From NCBI GenBank assembly GCA_965368115.1, contig CBDULQ010000008.1:1-34638 (forward strand): a stretch of DNA of 34,638 bases. Direction: 5' to 3'. Source of the stretch: CBDULQ01 sp965368115 (GTDB lineage Bacteria; Pseudomonadota; Gammaproteobacteria; SZUA-229). The position numbers and the translations under genes were made by a program. Shown here one piece after another: positions 1 through 8,245 of the stretch. Position 1 is the stretch's first letter; every line of letters begins with the position of its first letter. The notes under the pieces were generated by a model. It saw nothing but the letters and a program-made list of their open reading frames with translations, was not told the origin of the DNA and did not search any database.

Positions 1-1195
1 GTTCATACCAGTGCACCGCATCGTGATAACGTTCTACGGCATAAGCCTGCAAGGGTTCATGTAAAAGACGATAGAGTTCGTGTACGCATTCATTATCGTC
101 TTCGTCGACATCGACTTGCAGGGGCGTTTCGATGGACTCGGTCTCGATGACGTTGGTAATCAGCATGGCATGATGTGCCGTCATGGCACGGCCGCTTTCG
201 GTAATGATTTTAGGCGCCGGCAAATCAAATTCGTCGCAGATATTTTTCAGACTGCGCACTACGTTGAGCGCATATTCTTCCAGCGAATAATTCATCGAAC
301 ATTCGTCACGGGAACGGGTACCCACATAGTCCACCGCCAGACCGCCGCCCACATCGAGCACTTCGATCGGCGCACCAAGCCGACGCAGTTCCACAAAATG
401 CCGCGCTGCTTCCTGCAGGCCCTGTTGCAGATCGCGAATATTGGCAATCTGCGAACCCATATGAAAATGAATCAGCTTGAGGCAATCGAGGCGCTGATGA
501 CCAGACAAGGTTTCCACCAGGTTGATCACCTGTGCCGCCGACAGTCCGAACTTGGCTTTTTCACCGCCGCTGTTCTGCCACTTGCCCTGGCCGATGGAAG
601 CGAGGCGAATCCGCACACCGATACAGGGATCGACGCCGATACGCTCTGACTCCTGCAGGATCAGTTTCAGCTCGGATGCCTTCTCGACCACGATATACAC
701 CGTGTGGCCGAGCCGTTGACCCATCAACGCCAGGCGGATGTACTCGCGATCCTTGTAACCATTGCAGACGATCACACCACCGGGTCGAGACAGCGCCAGC
801 ACGGCCATCAGTTCCGGCTTACTGCCGGCTTCGAGACCCGCGCGTTCGGCACCGTGATGGAGGATTTCCTTCACCACCGAATATTGCTGATTCACCTTGA
901 TCGGATAGACCGCCAGGTGCCCGCCGGGATAGTCCAGCTGTTCGCGCGCCAGGTCGAAGGCACGACACAGATGCTGAATGCGATGTTTAAGTATGTCGGG
1001 AAAGCGCACCAGCACCGGAAAGCGCAGCTGCTGCCGACGCAACTCCTGCACCAGCTGGTAGAGATCGATCGCCGAGGCATCGCTGGCATCCGGGCGCATG
1101 ATCAGTCGCCCCTGTTCATTGATATCCAGGTAACCGTTACTCCAGGAAGGCAGGCTGTAAGTCTGTCGGGCCTGCTCGATGCTCCACTCGTTCAT
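1..1195 (-). CDS. speA: Biosynthetic arginine decarboxylase, N-terminal part (3' end off the window)
   Basis: PLP-dependent decarboxylation of arginine to agmatine, the first step of the agmatine route to putrescine. The start is ATG at 1195, reading MNEWSIEQARQTYSLPSWS, with a weak GGAA upstream. About 398 codons are visible. They include the alanine-racemase-like PLP barrel motif YPIKVNQ with the expected Schiff-base lysine near residue 100, then GLEAGSKPELM, CNGYKDREYI and DVGGGLAVDYVGTRS, all typical of SpeA. E. coli SpeA is about 658 residues, so roughly 260 residues lie beyond position 1. It is divergent from speE (104 bp apart), which uses decarboxylated SAM to extend putrescine, so the pair forms a polyamine locus. 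No frameshift is visible in the portion present. Confidence 0.95.
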   Translation of the reverse strand, partial: MNEWSIEQARQTYSLPSWSNGYLDINEQGRLIMRPDASDASAIDLYQLVQELRRQQLRFPVLVRFPDILKHRIQHLCRAFDLAREQLDYPGGHLAVYPIKVNQQYSVVKEILHHGAERAGLEAGSKPELMAVLALSRPGGVIVCNGYKDREYIRLALMGQRLGHTVYIVVEKASELKLILQESERIGVDPCIGVRIRLASIGQGKWQNSGGEKAKFGLSAAQVINLVETLSGHQRLDCLKLIHFHMGSQIANIRDLQQGLQEAARHFVELRRLGAPIEVLDVGGGLAVDYVGTRSRDECSMNYSLEEYALNVVRSLKNICDEFDLPAPKIITESGRAMTAHHAMLITNVIETESIETPLQVDVDEDDNECVHELYRLLHEPLQAYAVERYHDAVHWYE

Positions 1196-1264
1196 GACGA
1201 AATTCCGGCTGCGAAAAAGCGCATTTTAACTCAGAGATTCGGGCCACCGTAACCATCATTACGG

Positions 1265-1270
1265 TATAAT
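1265..1270 (+). promoter_or_regulatory. Candidate -10 element for speE
   Basis: An exact TATAAT lies 29 bp before the speE ATG, in the 104-bp gap between divergent speA and speE. The -35 position at 17 bp spacing (about 1242-1247) does not match TTGACA, so strength is uncertain. A start near 1277 would leave a short leader carrying the GAGG ribosome site. Confidence 0.4.
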
Positions 1271-1299
1271 TGCGCCGAAATTCTTTGCGAGGTTTGAAC

Positions 1300-2163
1300 A
1301 TGACACTGGACGAAAGCTGGTTTAGCGAAGCCTCTGAAAATCTGGGCACCGCATTCTCATTAAAACTGACCGACAATCGTAAGCTGCATGAAGAGCAGTC
1401 AGACTTCCAGAAAATCGAAGTCTTCGACACCACCACCTTCGGCCGGCTGATGGTCATCGACGATTTCATCATGCTCAGCGACCGGGACAACTTCATTTAT
1501 CACGAAATGATGTCGCATCCGGCTCTGTTCGCCCATCCCGCACCGAAACGCGTGCTCATTATCGGCGGCGGTGACTGCGGCACCCTGCGCGAAGTACTCA
1601 AGCACCCGGACATCGAACTGGCCCAGCAGGTGGATATCGATGAACGGGTGACCCGGGTTTCAGAGCAGTTCTTTCCACAACTTTGCGAAAGCAACGCCGA
1701 CCCGCGCGCCGAGCTGCATTTCGACGACGGCATCAAATGGGTGCGTGATGCGGCGGATGGCTTCTACGACGTCATCATCGTCGACAGCACCGATCCCGTA
1801 GGCCCTGGAGAAGTCCTGTTTACCGCTGACTTTTACAACAACGCGTTTCGTGCGCTCAACCAGGGCGGGCTGATCGTGCAGCAAAGTGAATCCCCACTGT
1901 TCCACACCGAGACCATCATCAAGCCGATGTACGACAAACTGAAGGCCGCCGGTTTCGCCGATCGGCAAACCCTGCATTTCCCGCAATGCGTCTATCCGAG
2001 CGGCTGGTGGACCTGCACTCTGGCGTGCAAGGATCAAAAAATCCCCCATTTGCGGGAGCAGTCGGTGGAAAACCGCCCGTTTATCACCCATTATTACAAT
2101 CAGGATGTGCATCGGGCCGCCGCCGCGGCGCCTGAGTTTTTCAGGCAGGCACTGCAAGATTAG
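1300..2163 (+). CDS. speE: Spermidine synthase
   Basis: Transfers the aminopropyl group from decarboxylated SAM to putrescine, giving spermidine and methylthioadenosine; cytoplasmic. It is 287 residues, the usual family length. ATG 1300 is chosen over an in-frame TTG at 1270 because GAGG (1289-1292) sits 7 bp before it and the protein then begins MTLDESWFSE like other SpeE. Features seen: substrate-loop region YHEMMSHPALFAHP, SAM-site motif IGGGDCGTLREVLKH (usually GGGDG[GA], so Cys is an oddity), acidic VDIDERV, catalytic-loop IIVDSTDPVGPGEVLF, and QSESPLFH. It neighbours divergent speA. The HDOD gene follows 22 bp downstream and may be cotranscribed. Confidence 0.96.
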   Translation: MTLDESWFSEASENLGTAFSLKLTDNRKLHEEQSDFQKIEVFDTTTFGRLMVIDDFIMLSDRDNFIYHEMMSHPALFAHPAPKRVLIIGGGDCGTLREVLKHPDIELAQQVDIDERVTRVSEQFFPQLCESNADPRAELHFDDGIKWVRDAADGFYDVIIVDSTDPVGPGEVLFTADFYNNAFRALNQGGLIVQQSESPLFHTETIIKPMYDKLKAAGFADRQTLHFPQCVYPSGWWTCTLACKDQKIPHLREQSVENRPFITHYYNQDVHRAAAAAPEFFRQALQD

Positions 2164-2185
2164 TAATTACCTGGGAGATTGATCA

Positions 2186-3049
2186 ATGGCCAAGCGCCCC
2201 GAGGACCTGGTTAAAGGCGTCATTAAGCTTATTTCATTACCGGAAATCTTCATCCGCCTGAATCAGGTGATGGAAGACCCGAACCATGACGCCAAACAGC
2301 TGGGCGATGTCATCAGCCATGATCCCTCACTGACAGCGCGGATATTACGCATCGTCAACAGCGCCTATTATGGCCTGGCGGTAAAAATCGAACTGGTCAG
2401 CCGCGCGATTTCAGTCATCGGCGAAGAAGACCTGCGCAACCTGGTGCTGGCGACTTCAGCCGTCGACACCTTTAAACGCATTCCCAACCAGCTGGTCGAC
2501 ATCGACCTGTTCTGGCGCCACAGCATCCACACCGGTATCGTCGCTCGGCTGTTATCACGCCATTGCAACATCCTGCACGGCGAGCGCCTGTTCGTGGCCG
2601 GACTGTTACACGATATCGGTAAACTGATTCTGTATTTCAAGGAAGCGGATCTGTCCCAGCAGGTCCTGCTGCGTGCTGCCGAGACCGACGGCATGACCTT
2701 CCGCGCCGAGCAGGAGCTGATCGGTTTCACCCATGCCGATGTCGGCGGTGCGCTGATCAAGAATTGGCAGCTGGCCGACACCCTGGTCGACGTGGTCACT
2801 CATCACCACACGCCGCTGCAGGCGACTCGACACCCCACTGAAACCGCCATCGTGCACATTGCCGACTGTGTGGTGAATTCAATTGGGCCCGATACTGAAA
2901 TCGACGCCCACCTGCTGGATGATTACGCCGGTTTCGAGCCCGAGACCCTGAACATCACCGGCCTCAACCTGAACATCCTGCCCGAAGTCATGGACAAAGC
3001 CTGGGAACAGGCCGGCGAAGTGCTGGACATCATCTGCCCACGGGTCTGA
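2186..3049 (+). CDS. HDOD-domain signalling protein
   Basis: This 287-residue soluble protein is built almost entirely of an HDOD domain (Pfam family related to HD phosphohydrolases; usually regulatory in proteobacteria). Seen: the N-terminal helical part with LPEIFIRLNQVMEDPNHDAKQLGDVI and DPSLTARILRIVNSAYYG, the central RAISVIGEEDLRNLVL, and a retained HD motif AGLLHDIGKLIL around residues 148-160, followed by THHHTP near residue 210. There is no attached GGDEF, EAL or receiver domain. GGGAG (2173-2177) precedes ATG 2186. It lies 22 bp after speE and before a long leader to DUF1631. Single-domain HDOD proteins often act in motility, surface or stress signalling, but nothing here fixes the target. 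Confidence 0.85.
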   Translation: MAKRPEDLVKGVIKLISLPEIFIRLNQVMEDPNHDAKQLGDVISHDPSLTARILRIVNSAYYGLAVKIELVSRAISVIGEEDLRNLVLATSAVDTFKRIPNQLVDIDLFWRHSIHTGIVARLLSRHCNILHGERLFVAGLLHDIGKLILYFKEADLSQQVLLRAAETDGMTFRAEQELIGFTHADVGGALIKNWQLADTLVDVVTHHHTPLQATRHPTETAIVHIADCVVNSIGPDTEIDAHLLDDYAGFEPETLNITGLNLNILPEVMDKAWEQAGEVLDIICPRV

Positions 3050-3063
3050 TCGGCCGCACGCGG

Positions 3064-3096
3064 ACCAGCGGTCGATTTTCACCTACCAGCGGTCGA
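3064..3096. repeat. Two 12-bp direct repeats, 21-bp period
   Basis: ACCAGCGGTCGA occurs exactly at 3064-3075 and 3085-3096. The start-to-start distance is 21 bp, two DNA helical turns. It sits immediately after the HDOD stop codon. It could be a regulator binding site on one DNA face or a small duplication; the sequence alone does not decide. Confidence 0.5.
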
Positions 3097-3150
3097 CAAA
3101 TCGAATCCCTCTCCGCCCTTTAAGCAGCGTCCCGGCTATTTTGTTCAAAT

Positions 3151-3386
3151 CTGTGGGCTGCGTCACCCGTTCGGGTTGCAAAGCCCTGCCCATACAGCTA
3201 ATTTTTAACTCAGGGACCAGCTGCATCGAGTCCCGCCTGCGACAACCGTTTCCTGAATGTCCAGGCCCACATGCCGCTAGCCGGTATGTTCACCTCAAAT
3301 GTTAAAAGCATCATGCAGGTCCGACCTGTACGAGGATGCGCACTTTAACGCCGCTACGCCCTTCCGGGCAGGGTGGGTAACCCACC
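3151..3386 (+). promoter_or_regulatory. Hairpin-rich leader region upstream of DUF1631
   Basis: The 393-bp gap between the HDOD gene and the DUF1631 gene holds a series of exact stems. They are GGGCT/AGCCC (3155-3159/3182-3186) enclosing ACCC-GTTC-GGGT (3165-3176); CAGGGAC/GTCCC-g-CCTG (3211-3239); CATGCCG/CGGTATG (3270-3288, one G-T pair); CAGGT/ACCTG (3316-3328); GCCC/GGGC (3358-3369); and GGTGGG-TAA-CCCACC (3372-3386). The first element contains GCAAAGCC after a GG, reminiscent of the c-di-GMP-I (GEMM) riboswitch core, but the rest of that consensus is poorly matched. I infer a long structured 5' UTR, not a named riboswitch. Confidence 0.35.
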
Positions 3387-3442
3387 AACGCATAGTGCCA
3401 TCATGTGTAACTTAGCCCGCAGTATTATTCGGGAACGCATAC

Positions 3443-5815
3443 ATGAGCGCAGATATTCACAACCTGGACAACGTCAGAAACACTGTTGACCCCAAATACA
3501 AGACACTGATTGCCGAGATTCGCAGTTGCGTCAACGACGAGCTGTCAGTGTTACTGTCCAGAATGTTCGATTCTGCTGACGACATCCTGTTCATGCTGGC
3601 TGAAAAAGCCGAATCCAACGAAGACCAGACCCGCTACTTCGACACCATGCGCCTGCTGCGACTGGAGCGCAAAAACATCGCCAGCCATTTCGCCGGCGCC
3701 CTGCGGGAATACATGCAACCTGCGAAAGCCGAGCAGGCCAGCGACGAACTGGACGATGAACTCAGCCTGGTCGACCAGGACGAGATGGAAGAAATGGTCG
3801 CCATCTCAACCATGCATTCCAAAGCCATGAACAGTTTCGGCGAGTCGGTCAATCACCTGGAAGCCCGCCTCGAAGTGCTGTCCATGAAAGTGCCCGGCAT
3901 CATCGACAAACAGGCGCTGTTGCCACGCAATATATGCGATGCGTTCAAGCAGGCGCTGGTCAATGTTGAAATCAGCATCAAGAACAAGCTGATTATCTAC
4001 AAACTGTTCGATCAACAGGTCTGCTCTCAACTGGCGGACATGTACCAGTCACTGAACAAACTGCTGGTCAAACACGACATCCTGCCGCAAATCAAACTGG
4101 ACAAACAAAGCGGCAAACCGCAATCTCCGACATCACAGCCGATGGCACCCGAAGAGTCGACTCCGGCACCGGCTGCATCGAACACTCAGCGAACCGGATC
4201 GGGCCGTTCAATTAGCGGCTCAGGCTACGCCTCTGGTCCGGCGACTGGCGGAGCTCACGGCAACTCTGCCCCTGTCGGCAGCGATACTGGCGGCTCCTCT
4301 GCAGCAGCAGGCGGTACGGTGGGCGGGGCAGGCACCGGTGGTAGCGGCCAGGCCGCGGGTATGGAAGGCGAAATCAGTCGTGTGGTTCAGCAGTTCATCA
4401 GTGGGCCGATGACCGCCCAGGGCCCCGGCATACCCTCGTCCTTCGCCGTCAGCACACAGAAATCCGGCGAGAACAAGACACAGTATTACGATCGTCGCGA
4501 TGTACTGCGCGCACTGTCAAACATTCAGGCCAACCTGATTCAACAGCATGAATTCACCGAATTTGTCGATGCGGAAACCATCAAGCGCGCGCTGATGATC
4601 GATATGGGTAGTCGCCACGGCGGCACCCTCACCAAACGCGTCAACCAGATCGACGAAAAGACCATCGATTTCATCGAAATGCTGTTCGAAGTCATCGTCG
4701 AAGACAACAGCATCTCCGAAATCATCACCAACCTGTTGCTACGCCTGCAGATTCCGGTGATCAAGGTCGCCATGCTGGACCAGGCTTTCTTTGCATCCGC
4801 AAGCCATCCGGCGCGGCGTGTGCTCAACCTGGTCTGTGAAGCCGGCAATGGCATCAGTGATCGGGAAAACGAAACCTACATCAAGCTGGAAACCATCATC
4901 GATAAGTTACTGGAAGAATTTGATGTCGACGTGGTCAGTTTCCAGCTCGCAGTGGATCAACTGAATCAGCTGATCAATGAAGAAAGCCAGCTGATCGAGG
5001 AAAACGAAAAACAGACCCAGAAACAGGCCCTGCATGAACATGCCCGGCAGATGGTGCTGATCGAGATGCAACACCAGGTCGCCAATCGCAATCTGCCCAA
5101 AGCGGTTCACCCGCTGGTACTCAAGCACTGGTCTACCCTGATGTTCCAGCGCTATATCCGCCACGGCAAGGATAGCGATGAATGGAACCAGGCCACTGCG
5201 ATTCTCAAACAACTGCTGAATTCGCTGCAGCCGATAGCCACCCATACCCAGTGGCTTTACGTCAATCGCAGCTATGAGCAAATCGTTTCAAGTATCAAGG
5301 AGCAGCTGAATGACACCCATCAGAATCAAGTAAACATCGACGAATCGATCAAAGCGCTGGTCAGCACTTACGAGACCATGCTGCGTGAATCCGAGTATCA
5401 GCCGCAACTGGATCCTGCCCTGGTGCCGGACGAAAACATCGTATTCGCGGATACCGGCAGCTTCGAAGAACCTTTTATCCAGGAATCGGCCAACGACGAA
5501 TCCTCACCACTGGATGAACAGACCCAGGAAGCCCGACAGAAACTTGCCGACCTGCCGGACTCGGTACGCCCCGGCGTCTGGTTCCAGATTTTCGACGGCG
5601 AAGATCGACCGGTACGCCGACTCAAGCTGTCAGTGATCATCATGGAAGAAGCACGACTGATTTTCGTCGACCGCCTGGGCAAGAAGGTACTGGAAAAAGA
5701 TGCGGAGCAGTTTACCCGCGAGCTGAGCGAAGGCCAGTCCGAAGTGATTGCCGACCATTCGGTATTCGATCACGCTCTAAGCCAGGTGATTCAGAGTCTG
5801 TCAGCGGCAGGATAA
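3443..5815 (+). CDS. DUF1631 family protein, long form
   Basis: This 790-residue cytoplasmic protein of unknown function has no signal peptide or membrane segment. Architecture read from the sequence: a helical N-terminal region (1 to about 215); a Pro/Gln then Gly/Ser-rich low-complexity linker (about 220-305, GTGGSGQAAG-type); and a second helical region starting near Met307 that is paralogous to the whole of the next DUF1631 gene (YDRRDVLRALSNIQ, NQIDEKTIDFIEMLFEVIVED, LLLRLQIPVIKVAMLD, KQALHEHARQMVLIEMQ). The C-terminal beta-rich segment (about 695-785, LPDSVRPGVWFQIF, RRLKLSVII, IFVDRLGKKVLEK, FDHALSQVI) looks PilZ-like. The start is ATG 3443 with a weak GGGAA. PilZ-like folds often bind c-di-GMP, but I cannot show a complete ligand motif here. 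Confidence 0.85.
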   Translation: MSADIHNLDNVRNTVDPKYKTLIAEIRSCVNDELSVLLSRMFDSADDILFMLAEKAESNEDQTRYFDTMRLLRLERKNIASHFAGALREYMQPAKAEQASDELDDELSLVDQDEMEEMVAISTMHSKAMNSFGESVNHLEARLEVLSMKVPGIIDKQALLPRNICDAFKQALVNVEISIKNKLIIYKLFDQQVCSQLADMYQSLNKLLVKHDILPQIKLDKQSGKPQSPTSQPMAPEESTPAPAASNTQRTGSGRSISGSGYASGPATGGAHGNSAPVGSDTGGSSAAAGGTVGGAGTGGSGQAAGMEGEISRVVQQFISGPMTAQGPGIPSSFAVSTQKSGENKTQYYDRRDVLRALSNIQANLIQQHEFTEFVDAETIKRALMIDMGSRHGGTLTKRVNQIDEKTIDFIEMLFEVIVEDNSISEIITNLLLRLQIPVIKVAMLDQAFFASASHPARRVLNLVCEAGNGISDRENETYIKLETIIDKLLEEFDVDVVSFQLAVDQLNQLINEESQLIEENEKQTQKQALHEHARQMVLIEMQHQVANRNLPKAVHPLVLKHWSTLMFQRYIRHGKDSDEWNQATAILKQLLNSLQPIATHTQWLYVNRSYEQIVSSIKEQLNDTHQNQVNIDESIKALVSTYETMLRESEYQPQLDPALVPDENIVFADTGSFEEPFIQESANDESSPLDEQTQEARQKLADLPDSVRPGVWFQIFDGEDRPVRRLKLSVIIMEEARLIFVDRLGKKVLEKDAEQFTRELSEGQSEVIADHSVFDHALSQVIQSLSAAG

Positions 5816-5849
5816 GTTAACCTATTGATATTTAAGAGTATTTTTGAGG

Positions 5850-5874
5850 CACCCTGAATTCAGGGTGGTTTTGT
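5850..5874 (+). terminator. Candidate intrinsic terminator after DUF1631 (long)
   Basis: A perfect palindrome CACCCTG-AATT-CAGGGTG (5850-5867) lies 34 bp after the stop codon and is followed by GGTTTTG. The T-tract is short, so termination may be partial. Confidence 0.5.
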
Positions 5875-5918
5875 GATAGTCGTCACATCGTGTAACAATA
5901 GAGAATATTAATCTAGAG

Positions 5919-5949
5919 GGCCGCTCACTGAGTTTTTCGGGTAGCGGCC
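5919..5949 (+). other. Hairpin in the leader of the second DUF1631 gene
   Basis: GGCCGCT (5919-5925) pairs exactly with AGCGGCC (5943-5949) around a 17-nt loop containing GTTTTTC. It lies in the 319-bp gap between the two DUF1631 genes, about 185 bp before the second start. No other feature is supported in the remainder of this gap (5950-6134). Confidence 0.35.
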
Positions 5950-6134
5950 GGGAAATGTATAGAGCATCCCACGGGTCCAGAGTCCGTGAACGCGATGCGC
6001 ACTGGCAAGCCAGCGGCTTATTGGGATCCACCCGAACTAGTGCCCATTTGTGAAATTTGGTCCAATTTGCATGGGACGGTGTACACATGTGTGCTGATAA
6101 AACAACAACTGAAAATGGAAGCAGGCCTAGCATC

Positions 6135-7574
6135 ATGAAGGATAATGAATACATTAATAAAGTTATTAAAGAATTCATTACCCCGGATGAAGACAAGGAA
6201 ACTAACAGCGCATTATCCGCCCCCCGCGCCACTCGCAAGAACTGCTATAACCGCCAGGACGTGCTACAGGCACTGTCCAAACTCCAGCTAAGCTACAAAG
6301 CCCAGTATGTGGCCGGCCGCAAGGTCAACATCAATACTGACGATTTCAAACGCGCCCTGCTGAACAGCATGGCCAAAATCAGCAACAGCACCGTCCCCAA
6401 AACAGTCAATCAGATCGATGGCCGCACCATCGATTTCGTGGAGATGATTTTCGGCGCCTTCCTGCGCGACCACAACATATCCGACTGCATCAAGACCCTG
6501 TTGCTGCGCCTGCAGATCCCGGTCATCAAAACCGCCCTGCTGGACAATAAATTCTTTTACGAGCCCAAGCACGTGGCACGTAGTGTTCTGGACACCATCG
6601 CTCACCTGGGCATAGGTATAGATCATCCCGAAAATACGGTTTACCAAACCATGGGACTGATTATCGACCAGCTACTGAACAACTTCGATCAGAACATTGC
6701 CAGCTTCCAGAATACCCTCAGTTCGCTGAGCCGACTGCGCAAGATCGAAAATGAAAAACAGGCGGTGAACGAGAAACAGACCCGCCGTGAGATTCTCAAG
6801 GAACACGCCCGCCAGATGGTACTTACCGAATTGCAGTACCACGTCAAAGGCAAGCAGTTACCCAAGGCGATTCAGCCACTGATTCTCAAACACTGGTCCA
6901 GCGTCATGTTCCGCCGCTTCCTCAAGCATGGCGACAACAGCGCAGAATGGCATGAAGCCATCAACATCCTCAAGGTACTGATCAAGACCACCCAGCCACC
7001 GCAAACCATGGAAGACTGGCTGGCACTGAAGACCTATCACGAAACTCTGGTCGACACGATTGCCGAACTGCTCAAGGAAAGCGGCCAGAGCAAGGAACAT
7101 ACCTTCACCGCTTCGCGGGCGTTGAATATGACCTACAAGAAGGTACTGGCCGACTCGCCGTTTGCTGAAGCCGGCGAGAAAAACTATGCCGAGCTGGTTG
7201 AATCCATGGCCGACTCTTCTGCACTTAACTCGATGCAGAATCTCCAACAACGTAGCAATCAGCCCAGCGCGGTTGAAATCAAACGGCAGATTGCTGCGAA
7301 GAAAATCGAGAGTTTACCGGACTCGGTCAAGCCTGGTGTCTGGTTTGAAATTCACAACGGGGATGGTCCGGTACGTCGACTCAAACTGTCGGTCATCATT
7401 CGCGAAACCGCGCAACTGGTGTTCGTCGATCGTATCGGCAAGAAAGTCATCGAAAAAGATGCCATCGCATTTGCCGAGGAAATCGCCAACAACCAGTCTC
7501 GCATCCTGGCCGACCATTCAATTTTCGATCACGCCCTGGGTCAGGTCATCAATTCCCTGGCTGCAAACTCCTGA
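6135..7574 (+). CDS. DUF1631 family protein, short paralog
   Basis: A 479-residue soluble protein of unknown function. ATG 6135 is chosen because MKDNEYINKVIKEFI aligns with residues 307 onward of the upstream paralog (MEGEISRVVQQFI) and GCAGG lies 8-9 bp upstream. In-frame ATG 6087 and TTG 6057 would add 16 or 26 residues without homology. It shares the helical core (YNRQDVLQALSKLQ, NQIDGRTIDFVEMIFGAFLRDHN, TLLLRLQIPVIKTALLD, EILKEHARQMVLTELQ) and the PilZ-like C-terminus (LPDSVKPGVWFEIH, RRLKLSVII, VFVDRIGKKVIEKD, FDHALGQVI). It lacks the N-terminal half and Gly-rich linker of the long form. The adjacent paralogs suggest a tandem duplication followed by loss, or gain, of an N-terminal module. 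Confidence 0.82.
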   Translation: MKDNEYINKVIKEFITPDEDKETNSALSAPRATRKNCYNRQDVLQALSKLQLSYKAQYVAGRKVNINTDDFKRALLNSMAKISNSTVPKTVNQIDGRTIDFVEMIFGAFLRDHNISDCIKTLLLRLQIPVIKTALLDNKFFYEPKHVARSVLDTIAHLGIGIDHPENTVYQTMGLIIDQLLNNFDQNIASFQNTLSSLSRLRKIENEKQAVNEKQTRREILKEHARQMVLTELQYHVKGKQLPKAIQPLILKHWSSVMFRRFLKHGDNSAEWHEAINILKVLIKTTQPPQTMEDWLALKTYHETLVDTIAELLKESGQSKEHTFTASRALNMTYKKVLADSPFAEAGEKNYAELVESMADSSALNSMQNLQQRSNQPSAVEIKRQIAAKKIESLPDSVKPGVWFEIHNGDGPVRRLKLSVIIRETAQLVFVDRIGKKVIEKDAIAFAEEIANNQSRILADHSIFDHALGQVINSLAANS

Positions 7575-7581
7575 TTCATTT

Positions 7582-7610
7582 CCCATCGACGATAGTGCAT
7601 CGTCGATGGG
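7582..7610. terminator. 12-bp perfect hairpin between convergent genes
   Basis: CCCATCGACGAT (7582-7593), loop AGTGC, then ATCGTCGATGGG (7599-7610), between the convergent DUF1631 and DUF4124 genes. Neither side has a clear T-tract, so it may be an mRNA-end stabilising hairpin or a weak bidirectional terminator. Confidence 0.5.
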
Positions 7611-7625
7611 AGTCACGACTCATCT

Positions 7626-8072
7626 CTATTCACAGTATTTATCGATCTGCGACTGCAGGCGCTGAGTGCTTTTCTCGCGCTCAGCGTCGGACAGAGTGAT
7701 CCGGTTCCCGTTTTCATCCAGACGGTACAATCTGTTCGCACGTTGATAGCTTTTCATTCTATCTCTGGCTCTCACACAACGTGCTTTTCGTGCCTGTTCT
7801 TTCTTGCGCTGCTTGGCTTCGGCCTGTTCTTTTTTCTCACGGTCTTCGACCATGGCGTCGATCAGCCGGCGACGCTTTTCGGCTCGGCTTTCGTCGGTAC
7901 TCAGTTCACCACTCAAATTCTTTTCGGAGACTTCAACCTGGGTACTGTTCTTCATCGGTTTATCACCGTAATGGACATTACCTTTCTCATCCGTCCATTT
8001 AAAAATTTCTGCGCCCGCCATGATACTGTTCAACATGAGCAGGGTTACTACCAGCATTCGTAATACGTACAT
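7626..8072 (-). CDS. DUF4124 domain-containing secreted protein
   Basis: A 148-residue exported protein. The N-terminus MYVLRMLVVTLLMLNSIMAGA is a signal peptide. It is directly followed by the DUF4124 signature IFKWTDEKGNVHYGDKP (about residues 23-39), a short beta motif common in periplasmic proteins of gammaproteobacteria. The rest is charged and probably coiled coil, rich in Lys, Glu and Arg (EKKEQAEAKQRKKEQARKAR), with a C-terminal ...QSQIDKYCE. The start is ATG 8072, with GGGACGACG upstream. It is a monocistronic gene between convergent DUF1631 and the amtB terminator. No molecular role is established for DUF4124; an envelope function is likely. Confidence 0.85.
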   Translation of the reverse strand: MYVLRMLVVTLLMLNSIMAGAEIFKWTDEKGNVHYGDKPMKNSTQVEVSEKNLSGELSTDESRAEKRRRLIDAMVEDREKKEQAEAKQRKKEQARKARCVRARDRMKSYQRANRLYRLDENGNRITLSDAEREKSTQRLQSQIDKYCE

Positions 8073-8169
8073 TTTCGTCGTCCCGGACTTTGATCAGGAC
8101 AAAAATGTTATCACAAGATTAGCAAGGGTAAATGAAATCGAGGGATGCGGGTGTTAAATGGCAGGCATG

Positions 8170-8198
8170 AAAAAGGCCGGGTACTTGCGTACCCGGCC
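8170..8198 (-). terminator. Intrinsic terminator of glnK-amtB
   Basis: On the minus strand GGCCGGGTAC-GCAA-GTACCCGGCC forms a perfect 10-bp stem followed directly by TTTTT (A-run at 8170-8174). It sits 48 bp after the amtB stop codon. A textbook intrinsic terminator. Confidence 0.9.
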
Positions 8199-8245
8199 TG
8201 ACCACACAACCAGCAGGAGTCTAATCTTACTGGTTATTTACCAAC

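Noticed and set aside
3101..3117. TCGAATCCCTCTCCGCC resembling the 3' end of a tRNA-Ser
   Set aside because: No matching acceptor 5' strand, D-arm or anticodon arm is found upstream; too short to call a tRNA remnant or att site.
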